From Solimonas sp040754295 (GTDB lineage: Bacteria > Pseudomonadota > Gammaproteobacteria > Nevskiales > Nevskiaceae): DNA of 64,000 bases. The translations under genes were made by a program, and so were the position numbers. The notes under the pieces were generated by a model, which worked only from the letters and a program-made list of their open reading frames with translations, was not told the origin of the DNA and ran no database searches. Shown piece by piece: positions 1 through 8,265 of this stretch. The stretch covers positions 1 through 64,000 of the forward strand of contig JBFMCQ010000003.1 in assembly GCA_040754295.1 (NCBI GenBank), read 5' to 3'. Position 1 is the stretch's first letter. Every line of letters starts with the position of its first letter.

Positions 1-96
1 GCTGGTGAGTTGTGCTCTCGACATCGTGCACGGCTCTCGTGTATCACCAATAGAGCCGCCGGGGGGCGGAGCGCCGGCGGAGGCGGCGGACTTGAG

Positions 97-825
97 GTGA
101 CGACGATCCTGGCCGTAGGGGCGGTTGTTGTGACACTGCTGACCGTGGGCGCGACCTGGTATTGGCGCCGGCGGCTGCGCAGCGCGCTCGCGGCGCGCGC
201 TGCGGTCGCGCCGCCGGAAGAGCGCGCGCGCGAGCGCGAGCGCATCGCGGCCGAGGAGCGCGCCAAGATCTTCCGCGATCTGCACGACGACATCGGCGTC
301 AAGCTGCTGGCGCTGCTGCACACGGTCAACGACGTGCGTCAGGCCGACCTGGTGCGCTCCATCATTTACGACCTGCGTGATATCGTCTCGCGATCGCGGC
401 GGCCTCCGGGAACCCTGCTGGAGGTGCTCGCCCAGATCCGCGACGAGATGGAGCAGCGGCTCGAAGCCTTCGGCGTGAGCCTGGGCTGGCGCCAGGACGC
501 GGCGACGCCGGATGTGACGGTCACGGGGCCGAGTGCGCTCAACCTGTTCCGGATCATGCGCGAGGCGGTGACCAATGCGGTCCGGCACGCGCGCGCGCGT
601 GTGATCAACGTCGACATCGGCTGCCGCGAAGGCCGCCTGGTCTTCGAGATCGCCAACGACGTCGGCGGCTCCCTGCGGGCGACGGCGGCGGGGACGGGGA
701 CATTGGGAATGAGAGAGCGGGCGGCTTCGCTGGGGGGCAGCGTGAGCTGGACCGAAGAGCCGTCGGGCGGCATGAAAGTGGTGCTGGAGGTTCCCTTGAA
801 CTCATTGAAGGCAGCGGCTCCATGA
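97..825 (+). CDS. NarL-family sensor histidine kinase
   Basis: Predicted membrane-anchored sensor kinase that phosphorylates the response regulator encoded next. The GTG start at 97 gives 242 residues: one transmembrane helix (about residues 3-23) followed by an Arg-rich patch, a charged linker, a HisKA_3 dimerisation region with the phospho-acceptor in LHDDIG (His63), an N-box (REAVTNAVRHA) and a glycine box (GTGTLGMRERA). No extracytoplasmic sensor domain is visible, so the signal may be sensed in the membrane or by a partner. The frame stays open to the left edge, so a longer N-terminus cannot be excluded. Residues upstream of 97 are Arg/Gly-rich and look non-coding. The stop overlaps the next start as ATGA. 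Confidence 0.85.
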   Translation: MTTILAVGAVVVTLLTVGATWYWRRRLRSALAARAAVAPPEERARERERIAAEERAKIFRDLHDDIGVKLLALLHTVNDVRQADLVRSIIYDLRDIVSRSRRPPGTLLEVLAQIRDEMEQRLEAFGVSLGWRQDAATPDVTVTGPSALNLFRIMREAVTNAVRHARARVINVDIGCREGRLVFEIANDVGGSLRATAAGTGTLGMRERAASLGGSVSWTEEPSGGMKVVLEVPLNSLKAAAP

Positions 826-1466
826 AACCGGTCGAGCGTGCGCTGGTCGTCGAGGACGTCACCTCGGCGGCCGCGTGGCTGTCGGGTCTGCTCCAGGACG
901 TGTTCGGCTGCGAGATTTACGTGGCCGCATCGGTGCGCGAAGGCCGGCGCAAGCTATCGATGTACCAGCCGGATCTGGTGCTGGTCGATCTCGGTCTGCC
1001 GGACGGCTCGGGCATCGAGCTGCTGCGCTTCGCCGCGCAGCAGTTTCCCGAGTGCCTGCGTGTGGTGACGACGATCTACGCCGACGACGAACACCTGTTC
1101 GCGGCGCTGCGTGCCGGTGTGCAGGGCTATCTGCTCAAGGACGAGCCCGACGCCAAAGTGCGGCGCGCACTGCTGAGCATCGCCGACGGCGAGCCGCCGC
1201 TGTCGTCGCTGGTCGCGCAGCGCATGCTTGCCGCGTTCGGCGCGCCGGCACCGCAAGGCGGCACCGAGGAGGACGAGGCGCTGTCGCCGCGCGAGCGCGA
1301 AGTGCTGATGCTGATCGCCAAGGGCATGCGCCTGCCGGAAGTCGCCGAGATGCTCGGCATCAGCCGCAATACCGCGGCCGGCTACATCAAATCCGTGTAC
1401 CGCAAGCTCGGCGTGTCGTCGCGCGCGGAAGCGGCGCTCAAGGCGGCGAATCTCGGGCTGGTTTGA
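822..1466 (+). CDS. NarL/FixJ-family response regulator
   Basis: A 214-residue response regulator. The N-terminal receiver domain has acidic residues near the start (VVED) and the probable phosphorylation site Asp56 in VLVDLGLPDG. The conserved Lys lies in YLLKDE. A LuxR-type helix-turn-helix occupies about residues 150-210 (LSPREREVLMLIAKG, then ISRNTAAGYIKSVYRKL). It overlaps the kinase gene by ATGA, so the pair is translated together. The putA gene starts only 25 bp after its stop, which makes co-transcription likely and putA a candidate target. The target itself is inference. Confidence 0.92.
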   Translation: MKPVERALVVEDVTSAAAWLSGLLQDVFGCEIYVAASVREGRRKLSMYQPDLVLVDLGLPDGSGIELLRFAAQQFPECLRVVTTIYADDEHLFAALRAGVQGYLLKDEPDAKVRRALLSIADGEPPLSSLVAQRMLAAFGAPAPQGGTEEDEALSPREREVLMLIAKGMRLPEVAEMLGISRNTAAGYIKSVYRKLGVSSRAEAALKAANLGLV

Positions 1467-1491
1467 AGGCACCATTGCTGGCGGCCCTGCC

Positions 1492-4400
1492 ATGAACGTT
1501 TCCGCCGAGCCCGCCTTCGTCTTCCCGGAGCCGCCGCCGGCGCGCGAGCCGCTACGCGGCGCGATCTCCGCGCATTTTCTCGCCGACGAGACGCAGCTGA
1601 TCAACCGCCTGCTCGCGGTCGCCGAGCTGCCGGCGCCGCAGTCGCAAGCGGTGGTTTCGCGCGCCGCGGACTGGGTCGCGCGCGTGCGCCGGCTGCGCGA
1701 CGAGCAGTCGCCGCTCGACGCGTTCATGCGGCAGTACGACCTGTCGTCCGAGGAAGGCGTGCTGCTGATGTGCCTCGCCGAGGCGCTGCTGCGCATCCCC
1801 GACGACGACACCGCCGAGAAGCTGATCGCCGACAAACTCGCGAGCGCAGACTGGGAGGCCCATCTGGGCGAGTCCGATTCGCTGTTCGTCAACGCCTCGA
1901 CCTGGGGCCTGATGCTGACCGGGCGCATCGTCAGGCTGTCACCCGAGACCACCGGCAACTTGCGCGCCGCGATCAACCGCATGATCGGCCGCTCCACCGA
2001 GCCGGTGATCCGGCTCGCGATCCGCCAGGCGATGCGGCTGATGGGCTCGCAGTTCGTCATGGGGCGCACGATCCGCGAGGCACTGCGCAATGCGCGCTCG
2101 CGCGAGCATCGGCACGACCTCCATTCCTTCGACATGCTCGGCGAGGCCGCGCTGACCGCGGGCGACGCGCGGCGCTATTTCGATGCCTACGCCGCGGCGA
2201 TCGACGCGATCGGCGCCCATGCGGCGGCGACCCGCGAATCCGATGTATTCCGCCGCCCCGGCGTCTCGGTGAAACTCTCCGCGCTGCACCCGCGTTACGA
2301 GCCCGCGCAGCGCGCGCGTGTGCTCGCCGAGCTGCGGCCGCGCCTGCTGCAGCTGGTGCAGCGGGCGCGCGCGCAGAACATCGGCCTGACCGTGGATGCA
2401 GAGGAGTCGGACCGTCTGGAGCTGTCGCTGGACGTGTTCGACGCCGTGCTGTCGGATCCGTTGCTCGCCGGCTGGGAGGGCTTCGGCCTCGCCGTGCAGG
2501 CGTTCCAGAAACGCGGCCTGTTCGTCGTCGAATGGCTGGAGGCGCGCGCGCGTGCCCTCGGCCGGCGCATCCCGGTGCGGCTGGTCAAGGGCGCGTACTG
2601 GGACAGCGAGGTCAAGCGCGCGCAGGAGCAGGGGCTCTCCGGTTATCCCGTATTCACGCGCAAGCTCAACACCGACGTCGCCTATCTCGCCTGCGCGCGC
2701 CGTCTGCTCGCCGCGCGCGATGCGTTCTATCCGATGCTGGCGACGCACAATGCGCATACCATCGCCGCCGTGCGCGCGTATGCGGGCGACGAGCGCGGCT
2801 ACGAGCTGCAGCGGCTGCACGGCATGGGCGCGGCGCTGTACCGCGTCGTCGGCGCGGATCTGCCGGTGCCGTGCCGCGTCTATGCGCCGGTCGGCTCGCA
2901 CGAGGATCTACTGCCGTATCTGGTGCGCCGCCTGCTGGAGAACGGCGCCAACACCTCGTTCGTCAACCGCATCTTCGACGAGCAGGTGCCGCCGGAGCAG
3001 CTCGTCGCCGACCCGGTGACGGCGGTCGCCGCGCTCGCGGTCAAGCCCAACCCGAGCCTGCCGCTGCCCGCCGATCTGTACGGCGCGACGCGGCGCAACT
3101 CCGCCGGCATCGATCTCGCGGACGAGCGGGCGAGCGTCGCGCTGCGCCGTGCGCTGGGTGCTGCCGAGGTACCACGGCGCGCGCTATCGCTGCTCGCGGA
3201 CGGCGCCGCGCCGCCGGGCCCGCTGCTGCCGATCAGCGAGCCGGCCGATCGCCGGCGCCACCTCGGCGAGTGGGTCGCCTGCCCGCCGCAGCACGGCGGC
3301 GCGATCGTCGCCGCGGCGTGCGCCGCACAGCCGCGCTGGAACGCCGCCCACGTCGATCAGCGCGCAGCGATCCTCGAGCGCGCCTCCGACCGCTTCGAAG
3401 CAGAGCGCGCAGCCTTGATGCGCCTGCTCGTGCGCGAGGCCGGCAAGACGCTTGCGGATGCGCTCTCCGAGGTGCGCGAGGCCGTCGACTTCCTGCGCTA
3501 CTACGCGGTGGCCGCTCGCCGGCTGATGGCGCATCCCGAAGTGCTGCCGGGGCCGACGGGCGAACACAACGAGCTGCAGCTGCACGGCCGCGGCGTCTTC
3601 GTCTGCATCTCGCCGTGGAACTTCCCGCTGGCGATCTTCACCGGCCAGATCGCGGCGGCGCTGGTCACCGGCAACGCCGTCGTCGCCAAGCCGGCCGAGC
3701 AGACCAATCTGGTGGCGATGCACGCGGTGCGGCTGCTGCACGAGGCCGGCGTGCCGCGCGAGGTGCTGCAGCTCGCGCTCGGCGCCGGCGAGCTCGGCGC
3801 GGCACTGGTGGCGGATCGGCGCGTCGCCGGCGTCGCCTTCACCGGCTCGATCGAAGTCGCGCAGGCGATCAACCGCGCGCTTGCGGCGCGTGACGGTGCG
3901 ATCGGCACGCTGATCGCCGAAACCGGTGGCCAGAACGCGATGATCGTCGACTCCTCGGCGCTGCCCGAGCAGGTCGTGCGCGACGTGATTCAGTCGGCCT
4001 TTCTGTCCGCGGGACAGCGCTGTTCGGCACTGCGCGTGCTCTATCTGCAGCAGGACATCGCCGACAAGCTGATCCGCATGCTCGCAGGCGCGATGCGCGA
4101 ACTCGTCGTCGGCGACCCGGCGTGGCTGTCGACCGACGTCGGGCCGGTCATCGACGCCGAGGCGCAGGCGCGGCTCGAGGCGCACGCCGCGGAGATCCAG
4201 CGCCTCGGCCGGCCGATCGAGCGTCTGGCACTGCCGGCGGCCTGTGCGCATGGCACCTACTTCACGCCCTGCGCGGTCGAGATCGAGCGCATCGAGCAGC
4301 TGCGCGCGGAGAACTTCGGCCCGATGCTGCACGTGATCCGCTACGACGCCGCGGCGCTGGAAAGCATCGTCGATGCGATCAACGCCAGCGGCTACGGGCT

Positions 4401-4659
4401 GACGCTGGGCATCCATTCGCGCATCGAGTCGACCTGGCGGCGCGTGCAGGCGCGCGCGCGCGTCGGCAACTGCTACGTCAACCGCGGCATGACCGGCGCA
4501 GTCGTCGGCGTGCAGCCGTTCGGCGGCGAAGGGCTTTCCGGCACCGGCCCCAAGGCCGGCGGCCCGCATTACCTGCTGCGCTTCGTGACCGAGCGCACGC
4601 TCACCGTCAACACAGCCGCCGTCGGCGGCAACGCGCGGCTGCTGGCGCAGAGCGGGTGA
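1492..4659 (+). CDS. putA: Bifunctional proline dehydrogenase / P5C dehydrogenase PutA
   Basis: Oxidises proline to glutamate in two steps: an FAD-dependent proline dehydrogenase barrel, then an NAD-dependent aldehyde dehydrogenase. Of its 1055 residues, roughly 150-500 form the PRODH domain (KGAYWDSEVKRAQ, and the region with NGANTSFVN). About 560-1040 form the ALDH domain, with SPWNFPLAIFTGQ, the general-base Glu810 in ETGGQN and the catalytic Cys844 in GQRCSAL. The spacing of Glu and Cys is normal. The N-terminal ribbon-helix-helix domain of trifunctional PutA proteins (about 1300 residues) is absent, so this enzyme should not repress its own gene. It lies 25 bp behind the two-component pair. 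Confidence 0.96.
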   Translation: MNVSAEPAFVFPEPPPAREPLRGAISAHFLADETQLINRLLAVAELPAPQSQAVVSRAADWVARVRRLRDEQSPLDAFMRQYDLSSEEGVLLMCLAEALLRIPDDDTAEKLIADKLASADWEAHLGESDSLFVNASTWGLMLTGRIVRLSPETTGNLRAAINRMIGRSTEPVIRLAIRQAMRLMGSQFVMGRTIREALRNARSREHRHDLHSFDMLGEAALTAGDARRYFDAYAAAIDAIGAHAAATRESDVFRRPGVSVKLSALHPRYEPAQRARVLAELRPRLLQLVQRARAQNIGLTVDAEESDRLELSLDVFDAVLSDPLLAGWEGFGLAVQAFQKRGLFVVEWLEARARALGRRIPVRLVKGAYWDSEVKRAQEQGLSGYPVFTRKLNTDVAYLACARRLLAARDAFYPMLATHNAHTIAAVRAYAGDERGYELQRLHGMGAALYRVVGADLPVPCRVYAPVGSHEDLLPYLVRRLLENGANTSFVNRIFDEQVPPEQLVADPVTAVAALAVKPNPSLPLPADLYGATRRNSAGIDLADERASVALRRALGAAEVPRRALSLLADGAAPPGPLLPISEPADRRRHLGEWVACPPQHGGAIVAAACAAQPRWNAAHVDQRAAILERASDRFEAERAALMRLLVREAGKTLADALSEVREAVDFLRYYAVAARRLMAHPEVLPGPTGEHNELQLHGRGVFVCISPWNFPLAIFTGQIAAALVTGNAVVAKPAEQTNLVAMHAVRLLHEAGVPREVLQLALGAGELGAALVADRRVAGVAFTGSIEVAQAINRALAARDGAIGTLIAETGGQNAMIVDSSALPEQVVRDVIQSAFLSAGQRCSALRVLYLQQDIADKLIRMLAGAMRELVVGDPAWLSTDVGPVIDAEAQARLEAHAAEIQRLGRPIERLALPAACAHGTYFTPCAVEIERIEQLRAENFGPMLHVIRYDAAALESIVDAINASGYGLTLGIHSRIESTWRRVQARARVGNCYVNRGMTGAVVGVQPFGGEGLSGTGPKAGGPHYLLRFVTERTLTVNTAAVGGNARLLAQSG

Positions 4660-4722
4660 GGGGTACGAGCCGGTTCAATCAGTGCGCGATCCGACACCAG
4701 CCCTCGGCGTCGCAGCGGTGCG

Positions 4723-4992
4723 TTACAGATCGGCGGCGCGCGGCAGCTCGGGTAGCGCCAGCGAGCAGTCGAGCTTGAGGCGTGCCTGCGGTGTGGTCGC
4801 GCCGCACCATCGTCCTGCGGCTGGCGCTGCGAAGACGGGCTTGGCCGCCGTCGCCACCGGCAGCAGCTCCAGAGTGCCGGACGCCGACAGCCATGCACCG
4901 AGGGCGACGCCGCCACCGAACAGCGCAAGCATCTGGATGCGCCTGAGGCGGGTACGGCGCTGGAGGCAGGCGTCGTCGTAGATGCGCAGCAT
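4723..4992 (-). CDS. Small single-pass membrane protein, hypothetical
   Basis: An 89-residue ORF on the minus strand, not recognised. It has a basic N-terminus (RTRLRRIQ), one hydrophobic segment (about residues 24-46, LALFGGGVALGAWLSAS) and a short C-terminal tail with two Cys. The ATG at 4992 is chosen over the ATG four codons upstream because GAGGGG sits at SD distance from it. It runs toward the 3' end of putA. Codon composition looks coding, but support is modest, and overlapping frames are also open in this GC-rich region. Confidence 0.45.
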   Translation of the reverse strand: MLRIYDDACLQRRTRLRRIQMLALFGGGVALGAWLSASGTLELLPVATAAKPVFAAPAAGRWCGATTPQARLKLDCSLALPELPRAADL

Positions 4993-5314
4993 GCGGCCCC
5001 TCATCGGTGTTTGCGGCCATCAGAATGCAGGCGCCGGCGGTGCGGCGCCTGCCATGGATGGACGGCGCTGCTGCGCCGACAAATGCACGGTCCTGGAGCG
5101 GGAACTTTATCGGGCCGGTTCGGCGCTGACGATCCGTCAGGATGTACCGGCCGTCGTTGGAGAAAGGCGGCCGAGCCCGGATCGTCCGGGTCCGCGCGCA
5201 GGCGCGGGAACGAACCAAACGCTGGAATCGCGGTCCCTCTGCGCTCAAACTAGCGCCCCCTCACCGGGGCCGTCCCGCTGGCGCGCAGCGGGAGATCACC
5301 TCAAGAACAACGAC
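4993..5314. other. Divergent intergenic region with a perfect 9-bp hairpin
   Basis: About 320 bp between the small minus-strand ORF and the MATE gene. It contains an inverted repeat at 5027-5052 (arms GCAGGCGCC / GGCGCCTGC, 8-nt loop) and a smaller palindrome near 5175-5190 (CCCGGATCGTCCGGG). No U-tract follows the hairpin on either strand, so it is not a clear terminator. No gene or recognisable riboswitch was seen. The translations through it are Arg/Gly-rich and look non-coding. Confidence 0.5.
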
Positions 5315-6697
5315 ATGTCGACGTTCATTTCACCGCTCCTGCGCCGCGAGGCGCGGGCCAATCTGCGGCTCGCGCTGCCGATCATCGCCACCCAGCTCAC
5401 GTTCATGGGCATGGGCACCGTGGACACGATCATGGCCGGCCGTCTCGGCGCCGACGCGCTCGCGGCCGTGGCGGTCGGCGCCAACGTGTGGTTCCTCGCC
5501 TTCATCGTGTTCCAGGGCATTTTCATGGCCTGCTCGCCGATCGTCGCGCAGCGGATCGGCGCGCGCCGTGAGCCGGACGAGACCGGCCGCTTCGTGCGTG
5601 CGGCGGCGGTGCTGGCCGTTGGCCTGGGCCTGCTGTGGACGCTGGCGCTGCGGCTCGCGGCGGCGCCGATCGTCGATCTGCTTGCGCTCGATGCGCCGCA
5701 GGCGCAGGCGGCGACGGCGTATATCCGCGTCGTCGCGCTGGCGGGCGTGCCGTTCTGCCTGTGCTTTCTGGCACGCAATGTCGCCGACGCACACGGGCTG
5801 GTGCGCGTGGCGATGGTCGCGGGCCTGGTCGGCTTCGTCGTCAACGGCGTGTTCGATTATCTGCTGATGTACGGCCGCGGCGGCTTTCCCGCGCTGGGGC
5901 CGGTCGGCTGCGCCTGGGCCAGCGTGCTCGGCGGTCTGGCGATGGCTGCGGTCTACGGCCTGCTGTACCGGCGCCTGGCGCCGCTACGGGCGCTGCGGCT
6001 GTTCCGCCGCGGCTGGCCGCAGCTCAGGGATGTCGGTCTGGCCGAAGTGCCGCGGCTGGGCGTGCCGATCGCGTTGATCATCGCGGCGGAATCGTGGCTG
6101 TTCAATATCGGCGCGCTGCTGATGGCGCGCTTCGGCGGCGAGGTGATCGCCGCGCACCAGATCGCGATCAACGTCGCGGCGCTGTCGTTCATGGTGCCGC
6201 TGTCGATCGGCTTCGCGACGACCGTGCGGGTGGGCCATGCCGCCGGTGCCCGGGACGCCGAGGCCGTGCGCCTGCGCGGGCGCGCCGGCATCCTGCTCGG
6301 AGTCGGTTTCGCGGTGCTGTCGGCCAGCGTGATGGCGCTGTTTCCGGAGCTGATCGTCGCCGCCTACACCGATGCACCGAGCGTCACCGGCACGGCGGTG
6401 AGCTTCCTGTACTTCGCCGCGCTGTTCCAGATCTTCGACTGCATTCAGGCGGCCGCGAACGGCGCGCTGCGCGGTATCAAGGACACGCGCGTGCCGATGC
6501 TGATCACGCTGGGCGCGTACTGGTTCGTCGGCATGCCGGTGGCCTGGGCGCTGGTCTTCCATACGCAGCAGGGGCCGGCCGGCGTTTGGTGGGGTTTCAT
6601 CGTTGCGCTCGCGCTGGCCGCGGCCGGACTGGGCTCGCGCTTCGTCCACCGCACGCGCCGCGGCCGCACGCGCAGCGGTTCTGTCCTTATGTCTTGA
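5315..6697 (+). CDS. MATE-family multidrug/toxin efflux transporter
   Basis: A 460-residue inner-membrane antiporter of the NorM-like MATE family, expected to export cationic compounds using Na+ or H+. About twelve hydrophobic helices are visible. The family's N-terminal signature appears as LALPIIATQLTFMGMGTVDTI (about residues 18-38), and the second half repeats the pattern (VPRLGVPIALIIAAE). The ATG at 5315 is chosen because the alignment to the family begins there; the upstream open frame reads as non-coding. The SD is weak. Its last three codons (Leu-Met-Ser region) and stop lie inside the first copy of a 65-bp tandem duplication, so the extreme C-terminus may have been altered by that event. 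Confidence 0.92.
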   Translation: MSTFISPLLRREARANLRLALPIIATQLTFMGMGTVDTIMAGRLGADALAAVAVGANVWFLAFIVFQGIFMACSPIVAQRIGARREPDETGRFVRAAAVLAVGLGLLWTLALRLAAAPIVDLLALDAPQAQAATAYIRVVALAGVPFCLCFLARNVADAHGLVRVAMVAGLVGFVVNGVFDYLLMYGRGGFPALGPVGCAWASVLGGLAMAAVYGLLYRRLAPLRALRLFRRGWPQLRDVGLAEVPRLGVPIALIIAAESWLFNIGALLMARFGGEVIAAHQIAINVAALSFMVPLSIGFATTVRVGHAAGARDAEAVRLRGRAGILLGVGFAVLSASVMALFPELIVAAYTDAPSVTGTAVSFLYFAALFQIFDCIQAAANGALRGIKDTRVPMLITLGAYWFVGMPVAWALVFHTQQGPAGVWWGFIVALALAAAGLGSRFVHRTRRGRTRSGSVLMS

Positions 6698-6818
6698 CCT
6701 TCGCGCCGGCGGGCGCATGCTATGGTCCCCCACCGCAACAGGAGCAGGTCATGATGTCTTGACCTTCGCGCCGGCGGGCGCATGCTATGGTCCCCCACCG
6801 CAACAGGAGCAGGTCATG
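6689..6818 (+). repeat. Perfect 65-bp tandem duplication of a promoter/SD/ATG block
   Basis: Two identical 65-bp units, 6689-6753 and 6754-6818, lie head to tail. Each begins ATGTCTTGACC and ends CAGGAGCAGGTCATG. The first unit contains the stop codon of the MATE gene. The second ends with the true ATG of the peroxiredoxin gene. Each carries TTGACC, an extended -10 (TGC-TATGGT) and an AGGAG SD. The ATG closing copy 1 opens a three-codon reading frame (Met-Met-Ser-stop) at the start of copy 2. No mismatch between the copies is visible. Confidence 0.97.
6786..6809 (+). promoter_or_regulatory. Extended -10 promoter and SD of the peroxiredoxin gene (duplicated upstream)
   Basis: TATGGT at 6786-6791 is preceded by TGC, an extended -10. 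The strong SD AGGAG (6805-6809) sits 6 nt before the ATG at 6816. The same elements occur at 6721-6726 and 6740-6744 in the first duplicated unit. The TTGACC boxes lie 21 bp upstream of each -10, too far for a normal -35. Confidence 0.5.
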
Positions 6819-7478
6819 AGTCTGAGACTGGGCGATACCGCACCCGACTTCGAGGCGGACACCACCGCCGGCCGCATCCGTTTCCACGAGTGGCTCGGTG
6901 ATGCCTGGGGCGTGCTGTTCTCGCACCCCAAGGACTTCACGCCGGTGTGCACCACCGAGCTCGGCTACATGGCGCGCATGAAGCCCGAGTTCGACCGCCG
7001 CGGCGTCAAGATCATCGGGCTGTCGGTCGATGCGGCCGAGGATCACGGCCGCTGGGCGCGCGACATCGAGGAGACCCAGGGTACGGCGCCGAACTACCCG
7101 ATCATCGGCGATCCGGATCTGCGCGTCGCCAAGCTCTACGGCATGCTGCCCGCCGAGGCCTCGGGCAGCGCGGCGCAGCGCACGCCGGTCGACAACCAGA
7201 CGGTGCGTAACGTTTTCGTGATCGGCCCGGACAAGAAGATCAAGCTGATCCTGGTCTATCCGATGAGCGCCGGGCGCAACTTCGACGAGGTGCTGCGCGT
7301 GATCGACGCACTGCAGCTCAACGCCAGGCACAACGTGGCGACGCCGGCGAACTGGAGGCCGGGCGACGACGTGATCATCCCGACGTCGGTCTCCGACGAC
7401 GAGGCGAAGACGCGCTTCCCGCAGGGCTGGAAGACGCTCAAGCCGTACCTGCGCGTGGTGCCTCAGCCCAGGGACTGA
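6816..7478 (+). CDS. 1-Cys peroxiredoxin (Prx6 type)
   Basis: A 220-residue cytoplasmic thiol peroxidase that reduces hydrogen peroxide and organic hydroperoxides. The peroxidatic Cys45 lies in HPKDFTPVCTTELG, and no second Cys was found, as expected for the 1-Cys class. The long C-terminal arm (VSDDEAKTRFPQGWKTL and the PYLR motif) is typical of Prx6-type proteins and absent from AhpC. The ATG at 6816 follows AGGAG. The frame remains open far upstream through the duplicated promoter, but that part is not protein-like. Two peroxiredoxins within 2 kb suggest local oxidative-stress genes. Confidence 0.95.
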   Translation: MSLRLGDTAPDFEADTTAGRIRFHEWLGDAWGVLFSHPKDFTPVCTTELGYMARMKPEFDRRGVKIIGLSVDAAEDHGRWARDIEETQGTAPNYPIIGDPDLRVAKLYGMLPAEASGSAAQRTPVDNQTVRNVFVIGPDKKIKLILVYPMSAGRNFDEVLRVIDALQLNARHNVATPANWRPGDDVIIPTSVSDDEAKTRFPQGWKTLKPYLRVVPQPRD

Positions 7479-7536
7479 AGCGCCCGCGGTATCCGCTTCC
7501 ATCGCCAAAAGGCCGCATATGCGAGGAGGATTTCCG

Positions 7537-8025
7537 ATGCGCTGTCTGTTCAAGGTTCTGCCGCTGGCGGGTGCTGCCTTCTGTATGCCGGCGCCCGCGG
7601 CCGGTACGGTGAACGTGACGTTCGAGAAACCGGAAAACTTTCAGGACGCGAGCCGCGACTACCCCAGGCAGACCGACCAGAGCGTGCTGGACGCACTCGC
7701 GGCGTACATCAAGGAACAGGCGGCGCCGCTGCTCGACGACGATCAGACGCTCGACATCACCATCACCGAAATCAACCTGGCCGGCGAGTTCCGCCCCTAC
7801 ACCGCCACGCAGCAGATGGTGCGAACGCTGACCGAAGTCACCTGGCCGCAGATGACGCTGGAGTACACGCTCCGCGAGGGTGGTGAAGCAGGCCCGGTGC
7901 AGAAAGTCCAGCTTGCGGACATGAACTACCGCCAGCGCGTTCGTGCGCCCAGCGATGACGAGCCGCTCTACTACGACAAGAAGATGCTGGACGAGTGGAT
8001 CCGCAAGACCTTCGGCCGGCGATAG
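7537..8025 (+). CDS. DUF3016 exported protein
   Basis: A 162-residue protein of the DUF3016 family. It has a signal peptide (CLFKVLPLAGAAFCMPAPAAG, cut after about residue 21) and the family features NVTFEKPENFQDA, ITITEINLAGEFRP, WPQMTLEYTL and a C-terminal YDKKMLDEWIRKTF. The function is unknown and the protein is presumably periplasmic. The ATG at 7537 is preferred over the one at 7519, because the first ATG is followed immediately by GAGGA, which serves as SD for the second. It follows the peroxiredoxin gene by 58 bp in the same direction. Confidence 0.85.
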   Translation: MRCLFKVLPLAGAAFCMPAPAAGTVNVTFEKPENFQDASRDYPRQTDQSVLDALAAYIKEQAAPLLDDDQTLDITITEINLAGEFRPYTATQQMVRTLTEVTWPQMTLEYTLREGGEAGPVQKVQLADMNYRQRVRAPSDDEPLYYDKKMLDEWIRKTFGRR

Positions 8026-8201
8026 CGGCGGAGGCGCGCGGCGCCCGCTTGAAAGAGGCGCCGCTTGAAACTGGACGTCATCGCAGGTGGCGAACACGGC
8101 GTCGAGCATGTCCGCGGTGGCCGCACATTTGGGCTGCGGGGCTTCGCCCGGTTCGTGCGCGGTTCCTGCCGGGACGCTGTGCAAATGCAACCCGGGGTGC
8201 G

Positions 8202-8207
8202 GATAAT
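8202..8207 (+). promoter_or_regulatory. Putative -10 element of the BCP-like gene
   Basis: GATAAT followed by CCCCGC, 58 bp before the start of the exported peroxiredoxin. No good -35 box is seen at the right distance. The 8026-8265 gap otherwise contains no supported gene. Confidence 0.35.
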
Positions 8208-8265
8208 CCCCGCATGCCGACCACACCGGGCGAAACCTCGCCCGCGGCCAGCGAAAGGGAACGCC

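Noticed and set aside
1..96. N-terminal extension of the histidine kinase from the left window edge
   Set aside because: The translation is Arg/Gly/Ser-rich and shows no domain. A GTG at 97 immediately precedes the transmembrane helix. It cannot be fully excluded because the frame is open at the edge.
5142..5867. A 241-codon Arg/Ser-rich frame overlapping the MATE start
   Set aside because: It is out of frame with the conserved MATE sequence, and its composition (many Arg, Ser, Trp) is the usual +1 shadow of hydrophobic membrane genes.
6759..6791. TTGACC as the -35 box of the peroxiredoxin promoter
   Set aside because: It is 21 bp from the TATGGT -10, outside the usable 16-19 bp range. The extended -10 is the more credible element.
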